Both the position numbers and the translations under genes were made by a program. This document shows positions 1 to 8,162 of a stretch of DNA of 32,822 nucleotides, piece by piece. The notes under the pieces were generated by a model. That model had not been told where the DNA came from, did not search any database, and worked only from the letters and a program-made list of their open reading frames with translations. The first letter of the stretch is position 1. Each line of letters begins with the position of its first letter. The DNA is from CAYWJT01 sp964458655 (GTDB lineage: Bacteria; Acidobacteriota; Aminicenantia; Aminicenantales; Saccharicenantaceae). The stretch is from contig CAYWJT010000029.1 in assembly GCA_964458655.1 (NCBI GenBank), positions 1-32,822 of the forward strand, written 5' to 3'.

Positions 1-1060
1 GGTTCAGCTCCCCGGAGATCATCAGCCGGTTGTATTTGAGGTCGTGGAAATAGTGCGAGCCTTCCATCGAGACCTGGGCGTTCCCCCACGGCTCCGTGAA
101 TTCCAGGCTGATGGTCAGCGATTCGTTCCAGAGCTTGTCGGTCATCTTTTCGTAGATGGTCATCTCGATGTAGTTGTCGTAGTTGAACCCGACCTTATAC
201 AGGAAACGCAGCTGGCGGCGGGTCGATTCAGAATAAGGGAACAGGTCGAATTCTACGGCGGGATGGAAACTGACAGAGAAGTCCAGGTTGCTGTACGTCG
301 AGGCGGAAACGTTGACGACGGCTCCAACCGACCAGTGCTCCCCGAGGCTCTTGACGTACATCGAGTCGAGGGTTTTGCTCGTGGACACGCTTTCGATGTA
401 GGTGTCCTCGTAATCGAAAACGCTCTTGTCGTAGTTGGCCCAGGCGGACACCCGGAACTTGGACTCGGCGGTGACGCGGTTGGCGGACACCGAACCGGAG
501 AACGAATGGGACTTCCTGGATTTTTCGCCGTTAAGCCTGGCCCTGGTGCTGAGGTTGAACACCCAGTGATCCCAGTTGTTGTCCTCTACTGATGCCGCCT
601 TGACCTTTTCCTTCATGGTCAGGTCGACGCCCCTGGCCATCGGCGTGCGGGCGATGAACGGCCCGAGACCGAGCTTCAGCGTCCGGGCCAGCCCGGCGCG
701 GACCTCGTCCCTCGTTTCCACTCGGTTGGAATAGAACTTCAGCGTGTTCCTGAGGTCGGAACAATCCTTCAAGCCGATATAGCTGATCGTGTATTCCCGG
801 CCGCCGCCGCCGGTGTCCTGTTCCGTGATGAGGATGTGGACGTCTGCGTCCTCGCGGTTGCGAACGAAGTTGACGAAATCAAGCTCCGTCCTGATGAAAT
901 TCATGTCGCAATGGTCGCAGTCGATGAACACCCTGGTGGCCTGTTTCTTCAACTCTTCTATGGATTGATCCCGGTCCTCGTTCGAAGCCGCGGCGCGGAA
1001 AAAGCCTCCCAGGAGAACGATCATCAAAGCGATCAGAATCCGGCTCGATCTTGGCATCAT
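1..1060 (-). CDS. Partial outer-membrane-type beta-rich protein (C-terminus beyond the window)
   Basis: The reverse strand stays open from an ATG at 1060 to the left edge, giving about 353 residues with no stop, so the C-terminus is missing. An AAGGAAAGG ribosome site sits just upstream; a second ATG at 1057 is equally placed. Residues 5-25 form a hydrophobic signal peptide ending in AAA. The mature start contains FIDCDHCDMNFIRTE and then DADVHILIT followed by GGGGREYTISYIG. I recall this layout from uncharacterised Bacteroidetes and Acidobacteria proteins. The second half is a run of alternating polar/hydrophobic strands rich in aromatics, as in a small outer-membrane beta barrel (DUF481-like). 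The signal peptide and strand pattern are seen; the outer-membrane location is inferred and the function is unknown. It is divergent from the NCS1 transporter. Confidence 0.72.
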   Translation of the reverse strand, partial: MMPRSSRILIALMIVLLGGFFRAAASNEDRDQSIEELKKQATRVFIDCDHCDMNFIRTELDFVNFVRNREDADVHILITEQDTGGGGREYTISYIGLKDCSDLRNTLKFYSNRVETRDEVRAGLARTLKLGLGPFIARTPMARGVDLTMKEKVKAASVEDNNWDHWVFNLSTRARLNGEKSRKSHSFSGSVSANRVTAESKFRVSAWANYDKSVFDYEDTYIESVSTSKTLDSMYVKSLGEHWSVGAVVNVSASTYSNLDFSVSFHPAVEFDLFPYSESTRRQLRFLYKVGFNYDNYIEMTIYEKMTDKLWNESLTISLEFTEPWGNAQVSMEGSHYFHDLKYNRLMISGELN

Positions 1061-1204
1061 CGGTCCTTTCCTTGGAATCATCGGCGATTTGATCACGTGT
1101 TGACGCCGGTTTTCAGGCTTTTAATATATCACATTTCTAAGCTTTTTTTGACCCTTCAGGGGGGCCGCCGCCTGGAGCTTTAGGCCCGGGCCAGTCCGGA
1201 AAGC

Positions 1205-1232
1205 TTGCCTCAGGCCGTCGCTTGAGTATATA
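1205..1232 (+). promoter_or_regulatory. Candidate sigma-70 promoter for the NCS1 transporter
   Basis: TTGCCT (1205-1210) and TATATA (1227-1232) are separated by 16 bp. Transcription would start near 1239, leaving about 60 nt of leader before the ATG at 1299 and excluding the upstream in-frame start at 1236. A second possible pair, TTGACG (1100-1105) with TAATAT (1122-1127), lies farther upstream in the divergent intergenic region. Confidence 0.45.
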
Positions 1233-1298
1233 AGGATGAAGTCCGGAAATAAGGGCCGGAACTCGAGCCGAGGCCCTGGATCAGTCAAGGAGAGCGAC

Positions 1299-2663
1299 AT
1301 GCGGGATAGACTCTCGAGGTTCACCCGGGCCATGGACAGGCTTTACGAGTTCGACCGCGAAGCGGTAACCGCCGACAGGCTCCAGTCCGGCGGCAAGTTC
1401 GCCGCCATGTTCGCGGGCGAGCACGTGGCCGCCACGGAATTCGTCATCGGGGCGTTCTTCGTCCTGCACGGCATACGCGCCGCCGACCTGCTGCTCGGAC
1501 TGCTTCTAGGGAACTTGCTCGCCGTCCTGTCCTGGACCTTCATCTGCGCCCCGGTCGCCGTCCGGACCCGCCTGACCCTCTACTGGTACCTGAGGAAGGT
1601 CGCCGGTCCCGGCGTCACCTTTATCTACAACATAGCCAACGCCTTTCTCTACTGCGTCCTGGCCGGGGCCATGATCTCCGTGTCGGCCACGGCGGTCTGC
1701 CTGGTTTTCGGCGTGAACGTGCCGCGGCTGGGCGCCTGGCTGCCTTCGAGCATGGGTTGGGTGGCTGTCACCCTGGCCATCGGCGCGGCCTTCACGGTCC
1801 TGGCCGTGCTCGGCTTCGAGAAGCTCAGCCGCTTCGCCGCGGTGGCTTCGCCGTGGATTTTCGTCGTCTTCATCGCCGGCGCCGTAGCCGTCCTGCCGCG
1901 GCTCGGCGTCCGTCCCGACCTCGGCAATCTCTGGCAGGTGCTGACGACCAGGGTCTGGAACGGGGTCGCGGAACCCGGCCAGGAGAAATTCGGCCTGGCG
2001 CACGTGCTGTTCTTCGCCTGGTTCTGCAACCTGGCCATGCACGTCGGGCTTTCCGACATGGCCGTTTTCCGCTACGCGAAGAAGTGGACCTACGGGCTCT
2101 ACTCCGCTTTCGGCATGTTCCCGGGCCACATGCTGGCCTGGCTCGCTTCGGGCGTCATGGTGGCCGCCGTCGGCCGGGAGATGCATCCCGGGCTGATGGC
2201 CTACGAAGCGGCCGGCGTGGCCGGCGGAGCCGCCGTGGTGCTGGCCGGCTGGACGACGGCCAACCCGACCCTCTACCGGGCGGGACTGGCGCTGCAGACC
2301 GTGACGCCGGGCTGGCCACGCTGGAAAATCACGGCCGCCGCCGGAGCCGTCACCACCGTGCTCGCCTGCTTCCCGCTGTTCTTCCTCAGGCTGCTCGATT
2401 ACGTCGCGATCTACGGGCTGGTGCTGATGCCGGTCGGGGCCATCGTGATAGCCGAGCACTGGCTCTTCCCGCGTCTCGGCATCGAACAGTACCAGGCCGA
2501 GAAACGGGGTTGGACTTTCAACTGGACGGCCCTGGTCGTCTGGCTCGGGACGCTGGCCGTCTGTTTCGCCCTGCCCGTCCATCTCTACTTCCGCTGGCTG
2601 CCGGGCTGGTTCATCGCGTTCCTCGCCTACACGGCGCTGATGGCTTCAAGGAGGAAGGGATGA
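1299..2663 (+). CDS. NCS1-family (purine-cytosine permease-like) transporter
   Basis: A 454-residue polytopic inner-membrane protein with about 12 hydrophobic helices and short loops. Its size, the N-terminal FDREAVTADRL segment before helix 1, and the layout match nucleobase:cation symporter-1 permeases, which import purines, pyrimidines, hydantoins or related compounds with H+ or Na+. The substrate cannot be read from the sequence, and assignment to NCS1 rather than another LeuT-fold family is by eye. The ATG at 1299 is chosen because AAGGAGAG (1287-1294) sits at good spacing and the candidate promoter lies downstream of the alternative start at 1236. The stop codon overlaps the next gene by four bases (ATGA), so the two are translationally coupled. 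Confidence 0.78.
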   Translation: MRDRLSRFTRAMDRLYEFDREAVTADRLQSGGKFAAMFAGEHVAATEFVIGAFFVLHGIRAADLLLGLLLGNLLAVLSWTFICAPVAVRTRLTLYWYLRKVAGPGVTFIYNIANAFLYCVLAGAMISVSATAVCLVFGVNVPRLGAWLPSSMGWVAVTLAIGAAFTVLAVLGFEKLSRFAAVASPWIFVVFIAGAVAVLPRLGVRPDLGNLWQVLTTRVWNGVAEPGQEKFGLAHVLFFAWFCNLAMHVGLSDMAVFRYAKKWTYGLYSAFGMFPGHMLAWLASGVMVAAVGREMHPGLMAYEAAGVAGGAAVVLAGWTTANPTLYRAGLALQTVTPGWPRWKITAAAGAVTTVLACFPLFFLRLLDYVAIYGLVLMPVGAIVIAEHWLFPRLGIEQYQAEKRGWTFNWTALVVWLGTLAVCFALPVHLYFRWLPGWFIAFLAYTALMASRRKG

Positions 2664-2842
2664 AGAAGACGCTCTTCGGGCTCCTGGCCTGCCTGTCGCT
2701 CCTGGCCTGCCTGCTCAGCGCCTGGCTGAGCTTCGTCGGCCGCATAACGGACGCCGCCTATAAGAAGGATTTCCTGCTCGCTTCGCTCTGCTGGTTCGTG
2801 TTCGCGACCGTTTGGGCTTCGTCCAGGAAGAAAGCCGGCTGA
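2660..2842 (+). CDS. Small two-helix membrane protein coupled to the NCS1 transporter
   Basis: A 60-residue protein beginning MKKTLFGLLACLSLL. Residues 4-27 form one hydrophobic helix and residues about 38-53 (FLLASLCWFVFATVWA) a second. A short polar loop (RITDAAYKKD) lies between, and the C-terminus is basic (SSRKKAG). The ATG overlaps the transporter stop codon (ATGA at 2660-2663), and AGGAGGAAGG at the end of the upstream gene serves as ribosome site. Coupling and membrane topology suggest a small subunit or stabiliser of the transporter; this is inference, since I do not recognise the family. A lipoprotein reading of LLAC is possible but the following residues are hydrophobic, so a transmembrane helix is preferred. 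Confidence 0.75.
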   Translation: MKKTLFGLLACLSLLACLLSAWLSFVGRITDAAYKKDFLLASLCWFVFATVWASSRKKAG

Positions 2843-2879
2843 AAGCGGATAACTTGCGCGGGCTCCGGCCGGCCTCGGC

Positions 2880-3392
2880 CTACCAGCGGTCGCGGCGCAC
2901 GAGTTCGGTCAGGGGCCGGCGTTTCTTTGGAGCGGGCGAGTCGGCCGGATAGCCGAGCGGGGTGAAGGCAGCGGGCACGGCTTCCGGCGGCAGGCCCAGC
3001 GCCTCGCGCGCCGCCCGCGGGTCGAAGGCCCCGACCCAGCAGGTGCCCAGCCCCTCCTCGGCCGCGGCCAGGATGATGTGGGTCATGACGATGGCCGCGT
3101 CCGTTTCGGCGGCGTTCCAGCCGTCGGCCTTCCGCGTCCAGCCTTCGCCGGGAACGGCGCACACGGCCAGGACCAGCGGCGCCTGGGTGAACCAGTCGCG
3201 GCCGTAGACCCGACGGAGCTCTTCCTTGCGGGCAGCGGCGTCAACGACTATGACCCGGAACGGCTGGCGGTTGGCCGCCGTCGGAGCCAGCCGGGCCGCT
3301 TCGAGGACGCGGCCGAGCTTCTCCTCTTCGACCGGGTCGGGCCTGTAAGCCCGGACGCTGTATCTCTTCCGTATCAATTCCTGGAAATCCAT
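2880..3392 (-). CDS. Nitroreductase-family flavoprotein
   Basis: 170 residues with the hallmark N-terminus of FMN-dependent nitroreductases: IRKRYSVRAY (residues 7-16), then LEAARLAPTAANRQPFRVIVV (FMN-binding segment). The central and C-terminal part reads AAAEEGLGTCWVGAFDP followed by a substrate/flavin-binding PLGYPADSPAPKKRRPL. Members are dimeric cytoplasmic NAD(P)H oxidoreductases acting on nitroaromatics, quinones or flavins; the physiological substrate is unknown. The length is typical of the short subgroup. The ATG at 3392 follows a strong GGAGGAGGAG site. It lies downstream of the rhamnosidase stop (3488) on the same strand with a 95-bp gap, and converges with the small membrane gene. 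Confidence 0.88.
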   Translation of the reverse strand: MDFQELIRKRYSVRAYRPDPVEEEKLGRVLEAARLAPTAANRQPFRVIVVDAAARKEELRRVYGRDWFTQAPLVLAVCAVPGEGWTRKADGWNAAETDAAIVMTHIILAAAEEGLGTCWVGAFDPRAAREALGLPPEAVPAAFTPLGYPADSPAPKKRRPLTELVRRDRW

Positions 3393-3487
3393 GCTCCTCC
3401 TCCTTCGCGCTTATGCCAACCTGCCTCCCAGTTTATCCGGCCGCCCGCGCCGCGGCCCCGTCTTGGAGGCGGCGGCCGGGCCCCCCG

Positions 3488-6166
3488 TCAGTCGCCCTTG
3501 AGCGCGAAACGGTAGCGGCCGGAGCCGACTATAAAGGACAGGTTGCCGCCCTTTTCCTGGCCGGAGCTTACGCCGCGAGCGCCCGGCCGGAATACGTTCC
3601 GCTCCCAGACGACGGCCGTCCCTTCCGTGACGACCACGTCGCGCAGGTTCATTCGGGGCAGGACCACCTCCGCTTCCGAACCGAACGGGACCTCGACCTC
3701 GAGCTCGAAGCTCTTATCGCCACGGGCCCAGGAGCAGGAAACATCGCCGCGCACCGTCCGGAATGAGCCGGAGGCGTGGCGCAGGTCCCGGACCGGCCGC
3801 GGCTGGACCAGGATCCGTTCGAAGCCGACGCTCCCGGGCTGGAGGTTGATGCCGGCCAGGGCCTTGTAGAACCACGACCCCACGCTGCCGAACATCGGGT
3901 GGTTGTGGGAGTTCATGGACGGGCCTTCCCGTTTCTGCCAGAGCTCCCAGAGGGTGGTGGCTCCGTTCTCGATCATGTAGCCCCAGCTCGGATAGGTCGT
4001 CTGCACGGCGATGTCGTAGGCCAGGTCGGCGGCTCCCTGCCGCGTCAGCAGCTCCATGATGTACTTGGTCCCGATGATGCCCGTCGTCAGGTGCGAATCA
4101 TGGCGGTAGACGATGTCGTCGAAGAGCCTTCCCCAGACCCGGCCGCGTTCCGCGTCCGGCGTGATGCCGAGGAAAAGCGGCAGGGTGTTGGCCGTCTGGG
4201 TGCCGTCGGCGTAATCGCCCGTCGCCGGGTTGAAATAGGCCTGATGGAAGGCGGCCTTGACCTCGGACGCCAGCTTGTCGTGGAGCTCGGCCTCCTGGCT
4301 CTTGCCCAGGACGCGGGCGGCGTCCCTCAGGATGCAGACGTCGTAATAATAATAGAAGGAGGAGACCAGGCTGCCGGGGCATTTCTCGACCGCCACCCAG
4401 TCGCCGTACCAGCTGTACCTGACCAGCCCGTTCTCCGCCTTGCTCCTCAGGAACTCGACGTACTTCTTGAGGCCCGCATAGTGCTCTTCCAGGACGCGCG
4501 TGTCGCCGTAGTACTGGTACATGTACCAGCAGATCAGCGGATAGGCCGTGCCCCAGGCCGGGTCGGCCGGACGGCGGCCGCCGACGTGCGGGACCGTGTC
4601 GGTTATCTGGCCCTTCTCGTCCTGGACGTCGCGGATGTTGCGCAGGAAATTGGTGTAGAAGGCGGCCATGTCGAAGTTCATAATGGCCTCCTCGGCCGTG
4701 CCCTGGGCGTCGCCCATCCAGCCCATGCGCTCGTCGCGCTGGTCGCAGTCGGTGGGCACGCTGTGGAGGTTGGTCTTCTGGCCCCAGGTGATGATGCGCT
4801 GTAGCCGGTTGAGGATGTCCTTGGAGGCGGCGAAGCTGCCGGAGACCGTCACGGCCGTGTGGACCACCCGGCCGCGGATGGTGTCCAGCTTCGGCGTGCC
4901 GGGGAAGCCCGTGAGCTCCACGTACCTGAAGCCGTGGTAGGTGAAGCGCGGCTCCCAGGTCTCCTCGCCCTCGCCCTTGAGGATGTAATGGTCCTCGGCC
5001 CGGGCCCCTCGCAGGTTCTCGCGGTTGATCATGCCGTCGTCGTAGACGAGCTCGGCGAAGCGCAAGCGCACGTCCGTTCCGCGCTGGCCCTGGACCTTGA
5101 GCCTGGCCCAGCCGCTCATGTTCTGGCCCATGTCGAAGACGTAGACCCCCGGCCGGGGGTTGGTCATCTTGAAAGGCACCACCGTGTCGACGATTTTTAT
5201 CGGCGGCATGAGCTGGGCGGAGAGCACGCCCGACGGCCCCTTCACGGCCTGGGCCTGCGTCCAGCCGCTGTCGTCATAGCCGGCCAGGTCCCAGCCCGGG
5301 GTTTCGCGCCGGGCGTCGTAGGTCTCGCCGTTATAGACGCTGTCCTCGACGATGGGGCCGTCGGTCGCCTTCCAGGAGCCGTCGCTCGCGACCACGACCC
5401 GCGACCCGTCGGGAAGCTCGATGTCGAGCTGACAGAGCAGGGCCCGGGACTTGAACCAGCCCTGGCCGAGCATGACGGCCGCAGCGTTCTTGCCCGGCCT
5501 GAGGTAGCCTGTGATGTCGTAGGTCGCGTAGAGCACGCGCTTGTCGTAGGTCGTCCAGCCAGGGTCGAGAATGTGGTCGCCGACCTTGCGGCCGTTCAGG
5601 CGCAGCTCGTAATAGCCCAGCCCCGAGATGTAAGCGCGGGCGCGCTTGGGATGGCCGGGCAGCTCGAATTCCTTGCGGAGCTGGTTTCCGCCGGAAATCC
5701 AGGCGCCCTTCCAGTCGGAGCGGCCGAGCAGGCCGGTGTCGAAGCTCGCGGCAGCGCTCCAGGCGCTCTCCCGGCCGGCCCGGTCCCAGACCTTGACCTT
5801 CCAGTAATAGGTCCGGCCGCTCTGGAGCGTCTTGCCGGAGAAGGCCACCTGGGTCGAGCGCTTGGAATCGACCCGGCCGCTGTCCCAGATGTCGCCTTCC
5901 GCGACGTCCGGCGAGAGGGAAACGAGTATGCGATAGGCGGATTGCGATAGGCCGCGTTCCTCGCTCTCCACCGTCCAGAAGAAGCGCGGACGGGCCACGT
6001 CGACACCCATGGGGTTGGTCAGGTATTCGCAGAGAAGGCCGGTCGGCGCCGGCAGCGCCGACTCTTCCCGCAGGGGAGAGCCGTACGCCGGACGGACGGT
6101 CGGGACGAGCGATATCGATATTAATACAAGAGATGACAAAATCATGGCCGTTGAAAGCCTGCGCAT
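3488..6166 (-). CDS. Secreted alpha-L-rhamnosidase, glycoside hydrolase family 78
   Basis: 892 residues. Residues 1-29 are a signal peptide (cleavage near AYG), so the enzyme is exported. An Ig-like Bac_rhamnosid domain (about 40-145; YYWKVKVWDRAG) precedes the N-terminal beta domain (about 155-330; GLGYYELRLNGRKVGD) and a concanavalin-like domain. The (alpha/alpha)6 catalytic domain then carries PTDCDQRDERMGWMGDAQ at 471-488, where E479 is the likely general acid. ENGATTLWELW at 733-743 supplies E741 as likely base. A C-terminal beta-sandwich follows. GH78 enzymes hydrolyse terminal alpha-L-rhamnose from glycosides, pectin or glycolipids by inversion. The ATG at 6166 follows AAAAAGGAGGTCC. 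No other rhamnose-utilisation gene is adjacent. The family call is secure; residue roles are transferred from the family. Confidence 0.93.
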   Translation of the reverse strand: MRRLSTAMILSSLVLISISLVPTVRPAYGSPLREESALPAPTGLLCEYLTNPMGVDVARPRFFWTVESEERGLSQSAYRILVSLSPDVAEGDIWDSGRVDSKRSTQVAFSGKTLQSGRTYYWKVKVWDRAGRESAWSAAASFDTGLLGRSDWKGAWISGGNQLRKEFELPGHPKRARAYISGLGYYELRLNGRKVGDHILDPGWTTYDKRVLYATYDITGYLRPGKNAAAVMLGQGWFKSRALLCQLDIELPDGSRVVVASDGSWKATDGPIVEDSVYNGETYDARRETPGWDLAGYDDSGWTQAQAVKGPSGVLSAQLMPPIKIVDTVVPFKMTNPRPGVYVFDMGQNMSGWARLKVQGQRGTDVRLRFAELVYDDGMINRENLRGARAEDHYILKGEGEETWEPRFTYHGFRYVELTGFPGTPKLDTIRGRVVHTAVTVSGSFAASKDILNRLQRIITWGQKTNLHSVPTDCDQRDERMGWMGDAQGTAEEAIMNFDMAAFYTNFLRNIRDVQDEKGQITDTVPHVGGRRPADPAWGTAYPLICWYMYQYYGDTRVLEEHYAGLKKYVEFLRSKAENGLVRYSWYGDWVAVEKCPGSLVSSFYYYYDVCILRDAARVLGKSQEAELHDKLASEVKAAFHQAYFNPATGDYADGTQTANTLPLFLGITPDAERGRVWGRLFDDIVYRHDSHLTTGIIGTKYIMELLTRQGAADLAYDIAVQTTYPSWGYMIENGATTLWELWQKREGPSMNSHNHPMFGSVGSWFYKALAGINLQPGSVGFERILVQPRPVRDLRHASGSFRTVRGDVSCSWARGDKSFELEVEVPFGSEAEVVLPRMNLRDVVVTEGTAVVWERNVFRPGARGVSSGQEKGGNLSFIVGSGRYRFALKGD

Positions 6167-6643
6167 GTCGGACCTCCTTTTTCTGAGCAGTTTTTATCAC
6201 AACGTTTCCACCTGTTCAACCGGTCGAGCGTTTATCCGGCGACAAGCGGCGGCCCGCTCATTCGCCGGCTGGGAACGGTCGGTCGCTTTCCGGCCTTTCG
6301 ATAAGTGGGAACGCGGCCGGGTGCCGATTTCGTGACTGCAGCGACGTGCCTTTATCCGCCTCTGTTCTTTCCCGCCCACGGCCGCAGGTTCCTTTCTCTT
6401 TTCCTTAACCCGTCGCGGTCGGCTGAGATGAAAAAGAGGTGAAGCGAGGCGTCAGGACACAACAGGGGAGCTGCCCAGGAGGGCGAGGTTATAGCAGCGC
6501 GCTTGGTTTGCACGGGGTGACAACGATGGCGGACTGGGACGAGATCTCAGGATCTTCGAATGCCGACAGAAGACCGTCAGGCCCGACCGAATGCTCCACG
6601 GGAAGTCCAGGGTGTTATTAAGGGAGCGGACGGGACCCGCGCC
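6167..6643. other. Intergenic region between rhamnosidase and tRNA-Ala
   Basis: I see no convincing gene here; open frames are short, arginine/serine-rich and lack ribosome sites. On the reverse strand upstream of the rhamnosidase, TTGAAC (6214-6219) and TAAAAA (6191-6196) are 17 bp apart, a weak promoter. The spacer contains GGAAACGTTGTG, which resembles a LacI-family half-palindrome around AACGTT. That would suit sugar control but is only suggestive. The tRNA promoter follows directly. Confidence 0.4.
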
Positions 6644-6672
6644 TTGACGGAAAGCGGCTCTTCGGGTAAGAT
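6644..6672 (+). promoter_or_regulatory. Sigma-70 promoter of tRNA-Ala
   Basis: TTGACG (6644-6649) and TAAGAT (6667-6672) have the ideal 17-bp spacing. The predicted start near 6679 gives a leader of only about 8 nt before the tRNA, as usual for stable RNA genes. Confidence 0.65.
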
Positions 6673-6686
6673 AATCGCACTCCGGT

Positions 6687-6762
<76 letters not shown>

Positions 6763-6783
6763 AACTGACGCCGCTCTTTCCCC

Positions 6784-7155
6784 TCAAGCCTGCGGGTTGC
6801 CGCTGAAGTATTCCACCGTCTCTCGGTTGAAGAGCACTATCAGCGAGTAGATGCCGAGGGCCATGCCCACCGGCACGTTCAGCAGGCTGAAGAACGACAG
6901 GATGATGACCAGTATCCGGCCCCATTCCCGGCCGTGGAGCAGCCCGATGCCGCCGATGATCTTGGGCAGGCCGAGCACGCCGAAGAAAGAGCCGGCGATG
7001 AGGCCTATAAGCCGCAGTATCCCGACGGCCTCGAGCTCGACTCCCGGGATGAGCGTGATGCCGAAAAACAGCGCGAAGACGAACAGGGACACGAGCAGGC
7101 TGAGCCCGCCGTAGACGATCCACAGAATGCCCAGGATCCTGACATGTTCTTTCAA
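6784..7155 (-). CDS. Small integral membrane protein, function unknown
   Basis: 123 residues with four probable membrane helices: about 8-32 (ILGILWIVYGGLSLLV onward), 43-60, 62-76 and 79-108, separated by short loops containing HGREWGR. The C-terminus NRETVEYFSGNPQA is polar. The start is a TTG at 7155, supported by AAGGAGG at 5-nt spacing and no better start downstream. It resembles the many small helical membrane proteins of 120-150 residues with a glycine-rich helix and W/Y-rich ends; I cannot place it in a functional family. It converges on the tRNA gene, and lies 95 bp downstream of the GWxTD lipoprotein on the same strand, so it may be the last gene of that operon. Confidence 0.72.
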   Translation of the reverse strand: MKEHVRILGILWIVYGGLSLLVSLFVFALFFGITLIPGVELEAVGILRLIGLIAGSFFGVLGLPKIIGGIGLLHGREWGRILVIILSFFSLLNVPVGMALGIYSLIVLFNRETVEYFSGNPQA

Positions 7156-7250
7156 TGTTTCCTCCTTCCGCCGGCTTTGGGCCGTATGGCCCGGACCGCC
7201 GTCGCTTCGCCCGCTCCGGCCGTCCGCTCGGCCGTTCCCTGAGGCCGGGC

Positions 7251-8162
7251 TCAGATCTCTATGTCGAGGCTCCTCTTGCTTCTGCCGCCGCCGGTAGTGT
7301 TGGAGAGCTCGACCGTGAGCTTGTACGCGCCGGACGGTATATCGGCCTCGATGCGGATCTCGTAGTTCTTTTCGAACAGCTCCAGCCCCTCGGCCTTCGT
7401 CGCCGAAAGGGCGTAGCTCTTCTTCGTTTCCCAGACGGTCTGGCCCTCCGCGTTCTTAACGGAGAGAGCGGCCTCGAGCGTCGTCTTGAACAGGTCGCCT
7501 TCGGCCTTGAACCAGATGACTTTGTACGGGACGGTTATCGCGAACACGGTCCGGCCGTCAGCCCTTTCGACCGTGATATCGAAGTCGACGCTGGGCGGGG
7601 CCTGATAGGACCTACCGTCGCCGCGCTGCCTCTCGGCCTTCTGGGCCCGCGTTATTTCTGATATATGCTGGGCGCTCAGGGCGGTCATCTGGTAGTTGCC
7701 CGACCAGTTGTCGTCGATGAACACTATCGGGAACGACCCGTACCACCAGATCTCGGTGGGCTTGCCGTAGAAATCGACGCCCCGAGGGTAGGTCTCCCGG
7801 TTGTCCGGCGGGCCGATCGTGATGTAGACCCTGCCGCGGTCCTGGAGCCAACCGGGCGTGCTGCCTTCCTTGAACAGGCGGGTGGCCGTCTCGATACGCT
7901 GGAAATACTCTTCCTTGAACTCGTTGAGCGGCGTGCCTGGCGTGGGGTCGCGGCGCTCCCAGAACTCCTTGATGAACTGGGGACGGTCCGCGGCGGGCAG
8001 GCGCAGGAAACTCTCGCGCTCTTCCTTGCTGATTATATAGCGGACCTTGGAAAAGAAGTCCCGGCTCTCCGGGTCGAGGTTCTTGGGCTCGGGGAAGCGG
8101 GAGCACGAGAGCGAAGCCAGCAGGGCCAGCGCCAGTGCGGCGCCCCAAACGGCTTTTTTCAT
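7251..8162 (-). CDS. GWxTD-domain lipoprotein
   Basis: 303 residues. Residues 1-20 are a lipoprotein signal with lipobox LSLSC-type ending at C20 (ASLSC). The domain follows: YIISKEERESFLRLP, FWERRDPTPGTPLNEFKEEY (68-87), then GWLQDRGRVYITIGPPD at 104-120. This is the GWxTD motif with Gln in place of Thr. After that come a WWYG segment and a C-terminal beta-rich half. The GWxTD family is widespread in Acidobacteria, Bacteroidetes and related groups and has no assigned biochemical role; here it would sit in the periplasm on a membrane. The ATG overlaps the stop of the upstream GWxTD-TPR gene (ATGA at 8159-8162), so the two are produced together and may form a complex (inference). Confidence 0.88.
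   Translation of the reverse strand: MKKAVWGAALALALLASLSCSRFPEPKNLDPESRDFFSKVRYIISKEERESFLRLPAADRPQFIKEFWERRDPTPGTPLNEFKEEYFQRIETATRLFKEGSTPGWLQDRGRVYITIGPPDNRETYPRGVDFYGKPTEIWWYGSFPIVFIDDNWSGNYQMTALSAQHISEITRAQKAERQRGDGRSYQAPPSVDFDITVERADGRTVFAITVPYKVIWFKAEGDLFKTTLEAALSVKNAEGQTVWETKKSYALSATKAEGLELFEKNYEIRIEADIPSGAYKLTVELSNTTGGGRSKRSLDIEI

Noticed and set aside
1506..2582. Reverse-strand frame opposite the NCS1 transporter
   Set aside because: Highly charged, Gly/Arg/Asp/His-rich shadow with no recognisable domain; the forward frame has clear helices, a ribosome site and a promoter.
6197..6379. Reverse-strand 60-codon frame upstream of the rhamnosidase
   Set aside because: Arg-rich composition, no ribosome site, and it overlaps the likely rhamnosidase promoter.
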